Shown here piece after piece: positions 1 through 5,979 of a stretch of DNA of 6,509 nucleotides (its first letter is position 1; every line of letters begins with the position of its first letter). Position numbers and translations under genes: made by a program. The notes beneath the pieces were generated by a model, which made no database searches, was not told the origin of the DNA, and worked only from the letters and a program-made list of their open reading frames with translations. Location of the stretch: positions 3,675 to 10,183 of the forward strand of contig NVSZ01000080.1 in assembly GCA_002732845.1 (NCBI GenBank), written 5' to 3'. Source of the stretch: Rhodospirillaceae bacterium (GTDB lineage Bacteria; Pseudomonadota; Alphaproteobacteria; Rhodospirillales; Magnetovibrionaceae).

Positions 1-120
1 CTTAACCGCTAGTTGCTTCTTTTTTGCTTGTTTTAAAGCCGTAATTACCGCAACCGAAAGATGTGGTTCTAGTGAATTTGTATTATCGGCCTGTGCATAG
101 TTTTTTAGGCCTAATCCAAG
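1..120 (-). other. Open minus-strand frame at the window edge, possible partial gene
   Basis: Read on the minus strand, the frame whose codons occupy 118-120, 115-117 and so on down to position 1 has no stop. It gives a protein-like string ending in ALKQAKKKQLAVK at the window edge, with a basic helical character. The frame stays open rightwards past 180, but I find no ATG, GTG or TTG in it up to 240, so no start can be assigned. It could be the 5' part of a gene running off the left edge with an unusual start or a frameshift, or simply a chance open frame of about 40-60 codons. I do not recognise a family. Confidence 0.18.
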
Positions 121-132
121 TGTGTAGTATGA

Positions 133-161
133 TTTTTTCGCAGACCTTCTATCATTATACT
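133..161 (+). promoter_or_regulatory. Candidate sigma70-type promoter for the response regulator
   Basis: A TATACT -10-like hexamer lies at 156-161, with a T-rich weak -35 (TTTTTT, 133-138) 17 bp upstream. Transcription would begin near 168. That is downstream of the ATG at 166 and just upstream of the Shine-Dalgarno at 171-177, which agrees with translation starting at 184. The -35 is poor, so this is only a candidate. Confidence 0.25.
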
Positions 162-170
162 CGAAATGGT

Positions 171-177
171 AGAGGAG
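171..177 (+). promoter_or_regulatory. Ribosome binding site that decides the response-regulator start
   Basis: AGAGGAG ends 6 nt before the ATG at 184. The upstream in-frame ATG at 166 has no purine-rich motif at a useful distance, and this Shine-Dalgarno would lie inside its coding sequence. The site therefore favours 184 as the start. Confidence 0.6.
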
Positions 178-183
178 CCTGTG

Positions 184-564
184 ATGGCAGAGGCTAAGGT
201 CCGTGTTTTGATCATTGATGATGATGATGATGTGCGGGACAGTATCCGGCTTATTTTAGAAACCCAAGGGTATAGTGTTGACGTGGCCTGTGATGGCGAT
301 GAAGGCATTTTGTTGTGTAAAAGCGAGACCTTTGATATCGCCATTGTTGACTTGTTGATGCCCCGAAAAGAAGGCATTGAAACGATTATCGAACTGAAAG
401 TCGCATTTCCGGACTTAAATATTTTGGCCATTTCCGGCGGCAGCAATTATATGCAAATGGATTATCTCAGTCTGGCGAAAAAGCTGGGGGCGACGGAAAC
501 CTTGCTCAAGCCCTTTAAGGCTTTTGAGCTTATCGATACCATGGAAAAAGTTGCCGCAGCTTAG
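184..564 (+). CDS. Single-domain response regulator (CheY-like receiver)
   Basis: This 126-aa protein is one receiver (REC) domain with no output domain. It would accept a phosphoryl group from a histidine kinase or phosphotransfer protein in the cytoplasm. The acidic pocket is D12-D14 within a run of five aspartates. The phosphoacceptor is D56 in the IVDLLMP motif. The switch residue is S84 (AISGG) and the conserved lysine is K109 (LLKPF). All key residues are present, so it should be phosphorylatable. The start at 184 is chosen over an in-frame ATG at 166 because of AGAGGAG at 171-177. It converges on the amino-acid-binding protein gene with 28 bp between stop codons and is separated from the hybrid kinase only by that gene. 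The likely partner is that kinase (inference). Without a DNA-binding domain its target would be a protein. No specific orthologue is recognised. Confidence 0.93.
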   Translation: MAEAKVRVLIIDDDDDVRDSIRLILETQGYSVDVACDGDEGILLCKSETFDIAIVDLLMPRKEGIETIIELKVAFPDLNILAISGGSNYMQMDYLSLAKKLGATETLLKPFKAFELIDTMEKVAAA

Positions 565-592
565 GGGAAGGACCCTTAAATGTGGTGGCTTT

Positions 593-1654
593 TTAATTAA
601 AAGGTGGAGCGTAAATGAGCCCCCCTTTGGTCCACAAATTGTTGAGGCCACGGTCTAGATTATATATTGTTTTAGGCCCAAGGTTACGTTCAAAAATTTC
701 CCCAAAATTGCCAACGGACTTTATCACCTGATAAGCCCAATCATCGCTAAGGTCTAAGGATTTTCCCAAGTCTCGCTCGGCTCCTAAAAAATGCATTTGA
801 GCCAAGTTACCGTTTTTGCGCAGGTCTTCGACGTTGTGCGAGCTAATGCCCAATTCTTCGGCTTGAATGGTGGCGAAAATGACCCAGCGCACGATGTTAA
901 ACCATTGTGGATCATCGTCGCGAACTGCGGCGCCTAAGGGTTCTTTGGAAATGACGTCGTCTAAGATCAGATAGTCATCTGGATTGGGGACGTCTTGCAG
1001 GCGGACTTCGACCAAATAGGACAAATCGGCCGTATATAAATCGCACTTTCCGGTGATAAAAGAGTAACGCAGTTCTTCGAAGGTGTTAAATTCCATGATT
1101 TCGACGGGCAAGGCCTTGTCCCGGACATAACGGACAACATTGTCACGGGTTGTGGTGTTTTTTTCGACGCAGGCAATGGCCTTTTTCTTTAAGGATTTGA
1201 GTTGGCCCAGCTTTGTAATACCCAAGTTTTTGGGCGCAATAAAGCCTTGGCCATCATAAAAATTGGTGGCCGCAAAATGTACGCCCAAAGACGTGTCGCG
1301 GCTGAATGTCCATGTGGTTGAGCGGATCAAAACATCAACCGCGCCTTCTTGAAGCGCCTGAAAACGGTTTTGGGGGATTAATTGTGTGAACTGAATGGCG
1401 GATTCGTTGTTCAGGGTCGCGGCAGCAATGGCCCGACAAAAATCACGGTCAAAGCCCGCAATTTTTCCGGCGTCACTATAATCATTGGGGTCCGTATGAA
1501 GTCGGCCAGCGGAACTACACAGCAAGCTTCCCCGCGCTCTGGTTGCATCCAGAGTTGGTCCGGCATGTGCGGGTTTTAATACGTTAAGCTGAAAAGCGGC
1601 AAGGATGGAAAGTCCAAGGAAAAGGTGTTTTTTGATTCTCTTTTTGGTTTTCAT
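593..1654 (-). CDS. Periplasmic amino-acid-binding protein, AapJ-like (family 3 solute-binding protein)
   Basis: This 353-aa protein resembles AapJ, the binding component of the general L-amino-acid ABC transporter. It has a basic, hydrophobic Sec signal peptide (residues 1-31, likely cleaved after AHA) and then a mature two-lobed family 3 binding fold. Family hallmarks seen include GFDRDFCRAIAAA (68-80), STTWTFSRDTSLG (112-124), YDGQGF (133-138), the D210 region (CDLYTADLS), ISKEPLGAAVR and QWFNIVRWVIFA. By analogy with other family 3 proteins, R119 and D210 would hold the ligand's carboxylate and amino groups. The ATG at 1654 is preferred over the in-frame GTG at 1672 because AAAAGG sits 6 nt before it. 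Length is normal for AapJ. The usual permease and ATPase genes (aapQ, aapM, aapP) are not adjacent. Instead it is divergent from a membrane histidine kinase, so it may serve a remote transporter or act as a sensing co-receptor (inference). Confidence 0.92.
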   Translation of the reverse strand: MKTKKRIKKHLFLGLSILAAFQLNVLKPAHAGPTLDATRARGSLLCSSAGRLHTDPNDYSDAGKIAGFDRDFCRAIAAATLNNESAIQFTQLIPQNRFQALQEGAVDVLIRSTTWTFSRDTSLGVHFAATNFYDGQGFIAPKNLGITKLGQLKSLKKKAIACVEKNTTTRDNVVRYVRDKALPVEIMEFNTFEELRYSFITGKCDLYTADLSYLVEVRLQDVPNPDDYLILDDVISKEPLGAAVRDDDPQWFNIVRWVIFATIQAEELGISSHNVEDLRKNGNLAQMHFLGAERDLGKSLDLSDDWAYQVIKSVGNFGEIFERNLGPKTIYNLDRGLNNLWTKGGLIYAPPFN

Positions 1655-1660
1655 GGGAGG

Positions 1661-1666
1661 CCTTTT
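1661..1666 (-). promoter_or_regulatory. Ribosome binding site deciding the binding-protein start
   Basis: On the minus strand AAAAGG is followed by 6 nt and then the ATG at 1654. The alternative GTG at 1672 lies upstream of this motif with only AT-rich sequence before it. The site therefore supports the shorter protein, which begins directly with the basic n-region of its signal peptide. Confidence 0.5.
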
Positions 1667-1705
1667 AAACACTTATTTAACCAGTTTACATGCGCTTAAC
1701 ATACA

Positions 1706-1732
1706 GGACTATTAAGACAACGAATAGTCTTA
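1706..1732. repeat. Overlapping inverted repeats in the divergent intergenic region
   Basis: GACTATT (1707-1713) and AATAGTC (1723-1729) form a perfect 7-bp inverted repeat with a 9-bp spacer. Offset within it, TAAGAC (1713-1718) and GTCTTA (1727-1732) form a second, 6-bp inverted repeat. The element sits about 55-75 bp upstream of the binding-protein start and about 115-140 bp upstream of the kinase start, where an operator for a dimeric regulator would be expected. It could instead form alternative hairpins in a leader. There is no T-run beside it, so it does not look like a terminator. Confidence 0.4.
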
Positions 1733-1812
1733 GCTTTATATGATTTTTTTAATTGGCGGATTTTCTTTAAAATTCAGCTATCATTTTTACGGATTTCTTA
1801 AATTATTTGTAG

Positions 1813-1821
1813 TGTGATACT
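1813..1821 (+). promoter_or_regulatory. Candidate extended -10 promoter for the hybrid kinase
   Basis: TGTGATACT matches an extended -10 layout (TG, one base, then GATACT at 1816-1821). A recognisable -35 is lacking; TTTCTT at 1794-1799 is the nearest T-rich hexamer. Transcription from here would start near 1828, just before the Shine-Dalgarno at 1834-1840. That is compatible with translation beginning at about 1848. Weak evidence. Confidence 0.22.
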
Positions 1822-1833
1822 GTGGGGGTCTAA

Positions 1834-1840
1834 AGAAGGA
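1834..1840 (+). promoter_or_regulatory. Strong Shine-Dalgarno pointing to a non-canonical kinase start
   Basis: AGAAGGA is the best Shine-Dalgarno upstream of the kinase. The codon 7 nt after it is ATT (1848-1850), in frame with the kinase. The first conventional starts, TTG at 1875 and ATG at 1878, are 34 and 37 nt away, too far for this site to serve. See the kinase entry for the choice of start. Confidence 0.45.
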
Positions 1841-1874
1841 CAGTAAAATTTTTAGTAGTATCCGTACACGCATT

Positions 1875-3791
1875 TTGATGGCTTTTTTATTGCTGGCTTT
1901 TGCTGGTGTCGTCTCCAGTTTGTTAAACATCGCCCTTTCGCTTGAACACGCTCATCGTCTGGAACGTTTGCATCAAGAAAGCCTTCCGGCTTTGGTCGCG
2001 GCCTATGAAATTTCTCGGCAAGGTGAAAGCATTACAAATGCGGCGTCCAGCCTGATGCGCACCAGCAACAAATGGAACCGCGGTGCCTTTGTTAATCGCA
2101 TCAATGATCAGTTTAATTTTATTGAACGCGAATTAGAAATCATCTCTAAACTTGGTTATGGAAAGGGGGATGTTAAACGCATTCGCCAGCACAAAGAAGA
2201 TTTGCAAAAAAGCTTTTCCAAACTGACCCATTTTTTTAAGCACAATGACATACTGATTTTGAATGCGGCTAAAATTAACCAGCTTCTTTTACAAAACACC
2301 CATTACGCCGATTTGATGTCCATTTCGGTGGCGAATTTGACAAAAAACGTCTCGGCCGAAATTGATGGGCTGATCTTAAACACCCGGTCTGATATCCGCC
2401 AAGCGATCTGGCTATTGTCATTGTATTCGTTGGGCGCAATTGTTTTTGCGATTATGGTCGTCTTTTATTTAGACAGCAACATTAGCCGTCGGGTGGTGGC
2501 GATCCAACGGGCCATGCGCGCCGTTGCCAAGGGTGATCAAAATCGGAAAATCCCCCATGGTGGTCATGATGAAATTTCCGATATGGGGGCCTCCCTTGGT
2601 ATCTTCGTTGAAAACATCGAAGGTCGAGAAGAACGCTTACAAGAATTGGTCACCGAGGCCAAAAGCGCCAGTAAGGATAAGTCGGTGTTCTTGGCCGCAG
2701 CCAGCCATGACATGCGCCAGCCCCTTCAGGCCATGAGCCTGTTCTTTTACACCCTAAGAAACAACGAAGTTTCCGAGGAAAACCGCGAGCTGATTGACCG
2801 CTTAGAGCATTGTGCAGATTCTTTGGGCTATATTTTGAACAAATTGTTGGATATTTCGCGTCTAGAAGCCGGAGTCTTTGAAGTCAAATTAACAACCGTA
2901 TCTATTCAAAGCATGTTCGAAAGTTTGATGTATGAATTTGCTCCGGTTGTTGCAAAACGGGGGCTCAGTTTGAAGATTGTGTCGTGCACACAAAATGTTC
3001 ATTCTGACCCGGTGTTGTTGGAAAATATCCTCAGAAATCTGATTGCGAACGCCATCAAGTATACCGATCACGGGCGCGTGTTGATCGGCTGTCGGCGCGA
3101 AGGTGAAGATCACATCCAAATTCAAATTTGCGATACAGGACGGGGCATCGAAAAGCAGCAACAGTCAAAGATTTTTGAAGAATTTTATCAGGTCGGTATT
3201 AAAACAGGCACGTCCCAAAAAGGCATCGGTTTGGGCCTGTCTATTGTCAAAAAATTGGCTGACTTGATGAATTTAGAACTGCATCTGTCTTCTAAATTGG
3301 GGCAGGGGTCGATGTTTTCCATCACCGTGCCGCTGGCCGACCCACTGACGATTATCCAACATGATCAATCGGTTGAAGATAAGACGAGCCATTCTAAAAA
3401 CTTGTCGATTATTGTTATTGATGATGAAGAACCCGTACGCAAAAGTTTGTCGTTGATGCTGACGGCTGCCGGCCATCATGTTGTGTCTGCGCCCGATGTG
3501 GCGCATCAAGACGCCGTGGTGATGAGCCGTTTTCCCCGGCAATGCCCCGATATCATCATCGCCGATTACCGCCTTGAAAACGAAACCACGGGAGTCCAGG
3601 CAATCGCTCGTCTTTGTGATTATTATAAGGTGAAGATTCCGGCTGTGTTGTTGACGGGTGATACCGCGACGCACCGTTTAACCGAGATTTCAAAAAGTGG
3701 TTATGCGCTGTTACACAAACCCGTTGGTGGGGAAGACCTGCTTTTGCGCATCGACGAGGTTTTGCAGGAATACGCTCCAGAAAAAGTATAA
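1875..3791 (+). CDS. Membrane-bound hybrid sensor histidine kinase with C-terminal receiver
   Basis: This protein of about 638 aa senses outside the inner membrane and autophosphorylates inside. Numbering from TTG 1875: TM1 about 2-20; a mostly helical periplasmic domain 21-175 of four-helix-bundle, TorS-like appearance (inference); TM2 about 177-199; HAMP 200-252; HisKA with phosphorylated H278 in ASHDMRQPLQ; HATPase_c with N-box N388/N392, G1 box DTGRGI (D420), F-box IFEEFYQV and G2 box GIGLGLS (450-456); REC about 510-633 with D516/D517, phosphoacceptor D564 (ADYRLE), T594 and K615. There is no Hpt domain. All catalytic residues are intact. The true start may be nine codons upstream at ATT 1848: the frame is open there, the added residues FSSIRTRIL give the typical basic segment before TM1, and AGAAGGA is correctly spaced. 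The coordinates use the first conventional start. It is divergent from the amino-acid-binding protein and 56 bp upstream of an asparaginase gene. Confidence 0.93.
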   Translation: MMAFLLLAFAGVVSSLLNIALSLEHAHRLERLHQESLPALVAAYEISRQGESITNAASSLMRTSNKWNRGAFVNRINDQFNFIERELEIISKLGYGKGDVKRIRQHKEDLQKSFSKLTHFFKHNDILILNAAKINQLLLQNTHYADLMSISVANLTKNVSAEIDGLILNTRSDIRQAIWLLSLYSLGAIVFAIMVVFYLDSNISRRVVAIQRAMRAVAKGDQNRKIPHGGHDEISDMGASLGIFVENIEGREERLQELVTEAKSASKDKSVFLAAASHDMRQPLQAMSLFFYTLRNNEVSEENRELIDRLEHCADSLGYILNKLLDISRLEAGVFEVKLTTVSIQSMFESLMYEFAPVVAKRGLSLKIVSCTQNVHSDPVLLENILRNLIANAIKYTDHGRVLIGCRREGEDHIQIQICDTGRGIEKQQQSKIFEEFYQVGIKTGTSQKGIGLGLSIVKKLADLMNLELHLSSKLGQGSMFSITVPLADPLTIIQHDQSVEDKTSHSKNLSIIVIDDEEPVRKSLSLMLTAAGHHVVSAPDVAHQDAVVMSRFPRQCPDIIIADYRLENETTGVQAIARLCDYYKVKIPAVLLTGDTATHRLTEISKSGYALLHKPVGGEDLLLRIDEVLQEYAPEKV

Positions 3792-3847
3792 ATTTTCGCA
3801 CAGTAGCCTTATGCTGAAGACCACTGTGTCCCTGTCGGAGAAATATA

Positions 3848-4858
3848 ATGCCCAAAGCAAACCCGGTTTTGGTTGAAGTCACCCGTGCTAATTTGGTCGA
3901 AAGCCGTCATCGCGGGGCATGTGTTATCGTCCAAAGTTCGGGCGAAATCGTTAAGTCTTGGGGCGATGTTGAGGCTTTGGTTTATCCGCGTTCGGCCTTA
4001 AAACCCTTGCAAGCCTTGCCGTTTATCGAGACTGGGGCGGCCGATCATTACGATGTAAGCCTGCAAGAAATTGCCTTGGCCTGTGCATCGCACAACAGCG
4101 AGCCTTTCCACACCACGCGGATTTCGGCTTGGCTGGATCGTTTGGGGCTTGGCCCGGATGATTTGGAATGCGGCCCGGGGGAACCTCTTTCTTTAAACGT
4201 CAGCAAAGCGCTCTACAAAAGTGGAGAAAAACTGACCCGTGTTCACAACAACTGTTCGGGCAAGCACACGGGGTTTTTGGCGACGGCGTTGCATATGGGG
4301 GTGCCGACCAAAGGCTATATCAAACCGGATCACCCTGTGCAGCAACAGATCAATCAAGTCCTTGAAGATATGACCGGGGCCAGCTTAAGCACGCTTCCCT
4401 GTGGCACGGACGGCTGTGGTATTCCGGTTTATGGTTTGCCTTTGACGGCTTTGGCCAAGGGCCTGGCCAAGATGATGGCGGATGACCTGCCAGCGCCTCG
4501 TGCACAGGCGACCAAACGCGTGATGGCCGCCATGGCGGCCTGCCCGCATTGCATTGCCGGGGATGAGCGTTTTGATACCCGCGTGATGACCCAGACCAAG
4601 GGGGCGGTGCTGGTCAAGGGTGGGGCCGAGGGGGTGCATATTGCCATGATTCCCGAGCGCAAACTCGCCATTGCCCTTAAAATAGACGATGGCACAATTC
4701 GCGCTTCGGAACTGGCTATGGGGTGTATTCTCAATGAACTCGGCGTGTTTGACGCCGATGCTCAAAACGTCTTAGCCGATTTAATCGAAATGCCGATCTA
4801 TACGACGCTGGGCGAACGGGCCGGAGAAATTCGCCGCGGACCGGACTTTGTCTTTTAA
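3848..4858 (+). CDS. L-asparaginase, Rhizobium etli type (Asparaginase_II family)
   Basis: This 336-aa cytoplasmic enzyme is predicted to hydrolyse L-asparagine to L-aspartate and ammonia. It belongs to the class unrelated to the E. coli AnsA/AnsB fold. The family's serine-lysine tandems are visible: S49 and K52 in the segment PRSALKPLQALP, and S81 in ASHNSEPFH. The metal-site residues known from the R. etli enzyme match C136 and K139 (NNCSGKHTG) and C190 (CGTDGCGIP). K257 in VLVKGG is also conserved. Length is normal and the frame is intact. GGAG at 3837-3840 is 7 nt from the ATG. It lies 56 bp behind the hybrid kinase on the same strand with no convincing terminator between, so co-transcription is possible. 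The gene converges on the hypothetical gene at 4873. Its placement after an amino-acid-linked sensor suggests a role in amino-acid or nitrogen use (inference). Family assignment is firm; substrate preference is not proven. Confidence 0.93.
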   Translation: MPKANPVLVEVTRANLVESRHRGACVIVQSSGEIVKSWGDVEALVYPRSALKPLQALPFIETGAADHYDVSLQEIALACASHNSEPFHTTRISAWLDRLGLGPDDLECGPGEPLSLNVSKALYKSGEKLTRVHNNCSGKHTGFLATALHMGVPTKGYIKPDHPVQQQINQVLEDMTGASLSTLPCGTDGCGIPVYGLPLTALAKGLAKMMADDLPAPRAQATKRVMAAMAACPHCIAGDERFDTRVMTQTKGAVLVKGGAEGVHIAMIPERKLAIALKIDDGTIRASELAMGCILNELGVFDADAQNVLADLIEMPIYTTLGERAGEIRRGPDFVF

Positions 4859-4872
4859 CGGGCTTGGTTTTT

Positions 4873-5349
4873 TTAAGCGTAAGCGATGGATTTACAGATT
4901 TTGATGAAGGTGCGTTTGGATATTTGTGCGCACAGGTCTTCATCGGGGCATTGTTCTTGAATTTGGGCGTATAAATCCGGGGCTTGTTCGACCAGTTCTT
5001 GCAAATGCCAGGGAAAGGTGCTGAACGCATCGCGGGCCAGTTTGATGGTGTCATAGATGACCGATTCCAAGTCGTCTCCACCGCCACCGTTACCACCTAA
5101 ATCCCCCGATTTGCTGAGCCGGGTTAAAATTTCGACAATTGCCAGCAAGGCCGCCTTGGTCCAGCAGGCGCGTTCGATATTTTGGGTATAGCGTTCTAAA
5201 AGTTGCTCATCGTCTTCGTTGAGGGAAAACAAAATGTCGAACTTGTTGGTTTTTCCAGATCGGTAAAAGTCATAAACCTTGACCAAAACAAAATGCAGGT
5301 TGTACCCGGAACATTGTGTGGAACCGGGACATTCATCACAAGACTGCAT
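4873..5349 (-). CDS. Hypothetical protein with CxxCx5C N-terminus
   Basis: I do not recognise this 158-aa protein. It looks soluble and mostly helical and is rich in acidic residues, with no signal peptide or membrane segment. Seven cysteines are present: C4, C7 and C13 form a CxxCx5C cluster at the N-terminus, C134 and C140 a second pair in QCPDEDLC, plus C62 and C152. This could bind zinc or an iron-sulfur cluster (inference). A glycine-rich linker at about 85-91 separates two helical halves. The ATG at 5349 is chosen over the adjacent TTG at 5352; AAGAAAGG lies 8 nt upstream of the ATG. A consensus TATAAT -10 precedes it at 5420-5425. It is convergent with the asparaginase (14 bp between stops) and divergent from the complex I subunit gene. 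Codon use resembles its neighbours, so it looks like a genuine resident gene. Confidence 0.8.
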   Translation of the reverse strand: MQSCDECPGSTQCSGYNLHFVLVKVYDFYRSGKTNKFDILFSLNEDDEQLLERYTQNIERACWTKAALLAIVEILTRLSKSGDLGGNGGGGDDLESVIYDTIKLARDAFSTFPWHLQELVEQAPDLYAQIQEQCPDEDLCAQISKRTFIKICKSIAYA

Positions 5350-5419
5350 CAAAAAAACCTTTCTTCATCAGGAGAGTAAGTCTACATTAGCTCTTAAATT
5401 TACCCCATCATGATCTTTT

Positions 5420-5450
5420 ATTATAGCCTTCGGTTTGGCCCGAATGTAAA
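5420..5450 (-). promoter_or_regulatory. Candidate sigma70-type promoter for the hypothetical gene
   Basis: On the minus strand a perfect TATAAT (5425-5420) is preceded by TTTACA (5450-5445), five of six matches to the -35 consensus. The spacer is 19 bp, longer than the ideal 17. Transcription would start near 5413, giving a leader of about 64 nt before the ATG at 5349. Confidence 0.4.
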
Positions 5451-5542
5451 GAGTTCTCGCATTTTTTGAATTCAAGCTTGCAACACCCGCAAAAATACCG
5501 AAAATAGCCCGATAACTTAAAGTCACTTGGAGATTCAACATA

Positions 5543-5839
5543 ATGGCGAATGCCCGCATTTACTGCCCGACCTATAACATCATGCAATCGGGTAAAGCCC
5601 AAGCCAGTAAATGGCTGTTGGAATTTGAACCTTCCGATAAACAAGCGCCAGACGCCCTGATGGGGTGGAGCGGTTCCGGTGACATGCACCAGCAAATCAA
5701 GCTGAGCTTTGACAGCTGTGACGAAGCCACGGCCTATGCCAAACGCGCGGGCATTGATGCGGAAGTGATTCCCGTCAATGTTTCGAAAAAGACCTACAGA
5801 AACTACGCGGACCGCTTTGCGTTTGACCGCGTCAGATAG
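5543..5839 (+). CDS. NDUFS4-like accessory subunit of respiratory complex I (ETC complex I subunit)
   Basis: This 98-aa protein belongs to the family of the mitochondrial 18-kDa complex I subunit NDUFS4, found in alphaproteobacteria. It is expected to sit on the cytoplasmic arm of NADH:ubiquinone oxidoreductase near the NADH-oxidising module. Family signatures include ARIYCPTYNIMQSGKA (4-19), WLLEFEP (24-30), DALMGWSGSGD (37-47), QIKLSFDS (51-58), EATAYAKRAGI (61-71) and the C-terminal NYADRFAFDR (87-96). Length is typical of the bacterial form. The ATG at 5543 follows GGAG (5529-5532) at 10 nt. It stands away from any nuo operon in this window, as is usual for this gene, and lies 36 bp upstream of a tRNA gene. 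The frame is intact. Confidence 0.93.
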   Translation: MANARIYCPTYNIMQSGKAQASKWLLEFEPSDKQAPDALMGWSGSGDMHQQIKLSFDSCDEATAYAKRAGIDAEVIPVNVSKKTYRNYADRFAFDRVR

Positions 5840-5875
5840 TTTTTAATTGGCGTTCCCAGACTCCCCATTATTATT

Positions 5876-5952
5876 GGCCCCGTAGCTCAGTTGGATAGAG
5901 CATCAGATTTCTAATCTGGCGGTCGCATGTTCGAATCATGCCGGGGTCACCA
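5876..5952 (+). tRNA. trnR: tRNA-Arg (anticodon UCU)
   Basis: A complete 77-nt cloverleaf is present. The acceptor stem pairs GGCCCCG with CGGGGTC (one G-U pair), the D-stem is GCTC/GAGC, and the anticodon stem is TCAGA/TCTGG with loop TTTCTAA, placing TCT at positions 34-36. The T-arm is GCATG TTCGAAT CATGC. The CCA end is encoded (5950-5952). It decodes AGA. It lies 36 bp after the complex I subunit gene; no independent promoter is convincing in that gap, so it may be transcribed with that gene. Confidence 0.97.
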
Positions 5953-5962
5953 CTACTTTCAA

Positions 5963-5976
5963 GGGGTTAGGGGTTA
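5963..5976. repeat. 7-bp tandem duplication next to the tRNA
   Basis: GGGGTTA occurs twice head to tail, starting 11 nt after the tRNA CCA end. It lies between the tRNA and a degenerate tRNA-like segment and looks like a small duplication scar. Confidence 0.5.
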
Positions 5977-5979
5977 ATA

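Noticed and set aside
166..183. Upstream ATG (166) as the response-regulator start
   Set aside because: It has no Shine-Dalgarno. AGAGGAG at 171-177 fits the ATG at 184, and the candidate promoter would start transcription at about 168.
111..446. Minus-strand open frame opposite the response regulator
   Set aside because: The plus strand encodes a complete receiver domain. The opposite frame is serine-rich and low in complexity, as expected of an antisense shadow.
589..604. TTTTAATTAAAA palindrome between the convergent receiver and binding-protein genes, considered as a bidirectional terminator
   Set aside because: The stem would be nearly all A-T with a four-base loop and overlaps the binding-protein stop codon. 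It lacks a GC-rich stem.
1746..1757. Sequence TTTTAATTGGCG shared with 5841-5852
   Set aside because: One shared 12-mer of AT-rich sequence in a window this size is expected by chance, and the flanks do not match.
3799..3828. CACAGT/ACTGTG inverted repeat between kinase and asparaginase, considered as a terminator
   Set aside because: Only 6 bp pair around an 18-nt loop with a 3-bp inner stem, and no T-run follows. It is too weak to call.
4385..4765. Minus-strand open frames inside the asparaginase gene
   Set aside because: They are antisense to an intact, motif-complete enzyme gene and show no family features.
5368..5559. Minus-strand 63-codon open frame between the hypothetical gene and the complex I subunit gene
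   Set aside because: It overlaps the start of the complex I gene and covers the candidate promoter. No recognisable protein features or Shine-Dalgarno were seen.
5847..5874. TTGGCG-N16-TATTAT as a promoter for tRNA-Arg
   Set aside because: The -10 would end one base before the mature tRNA 5' end, so transcription would begin inside the tRNA.
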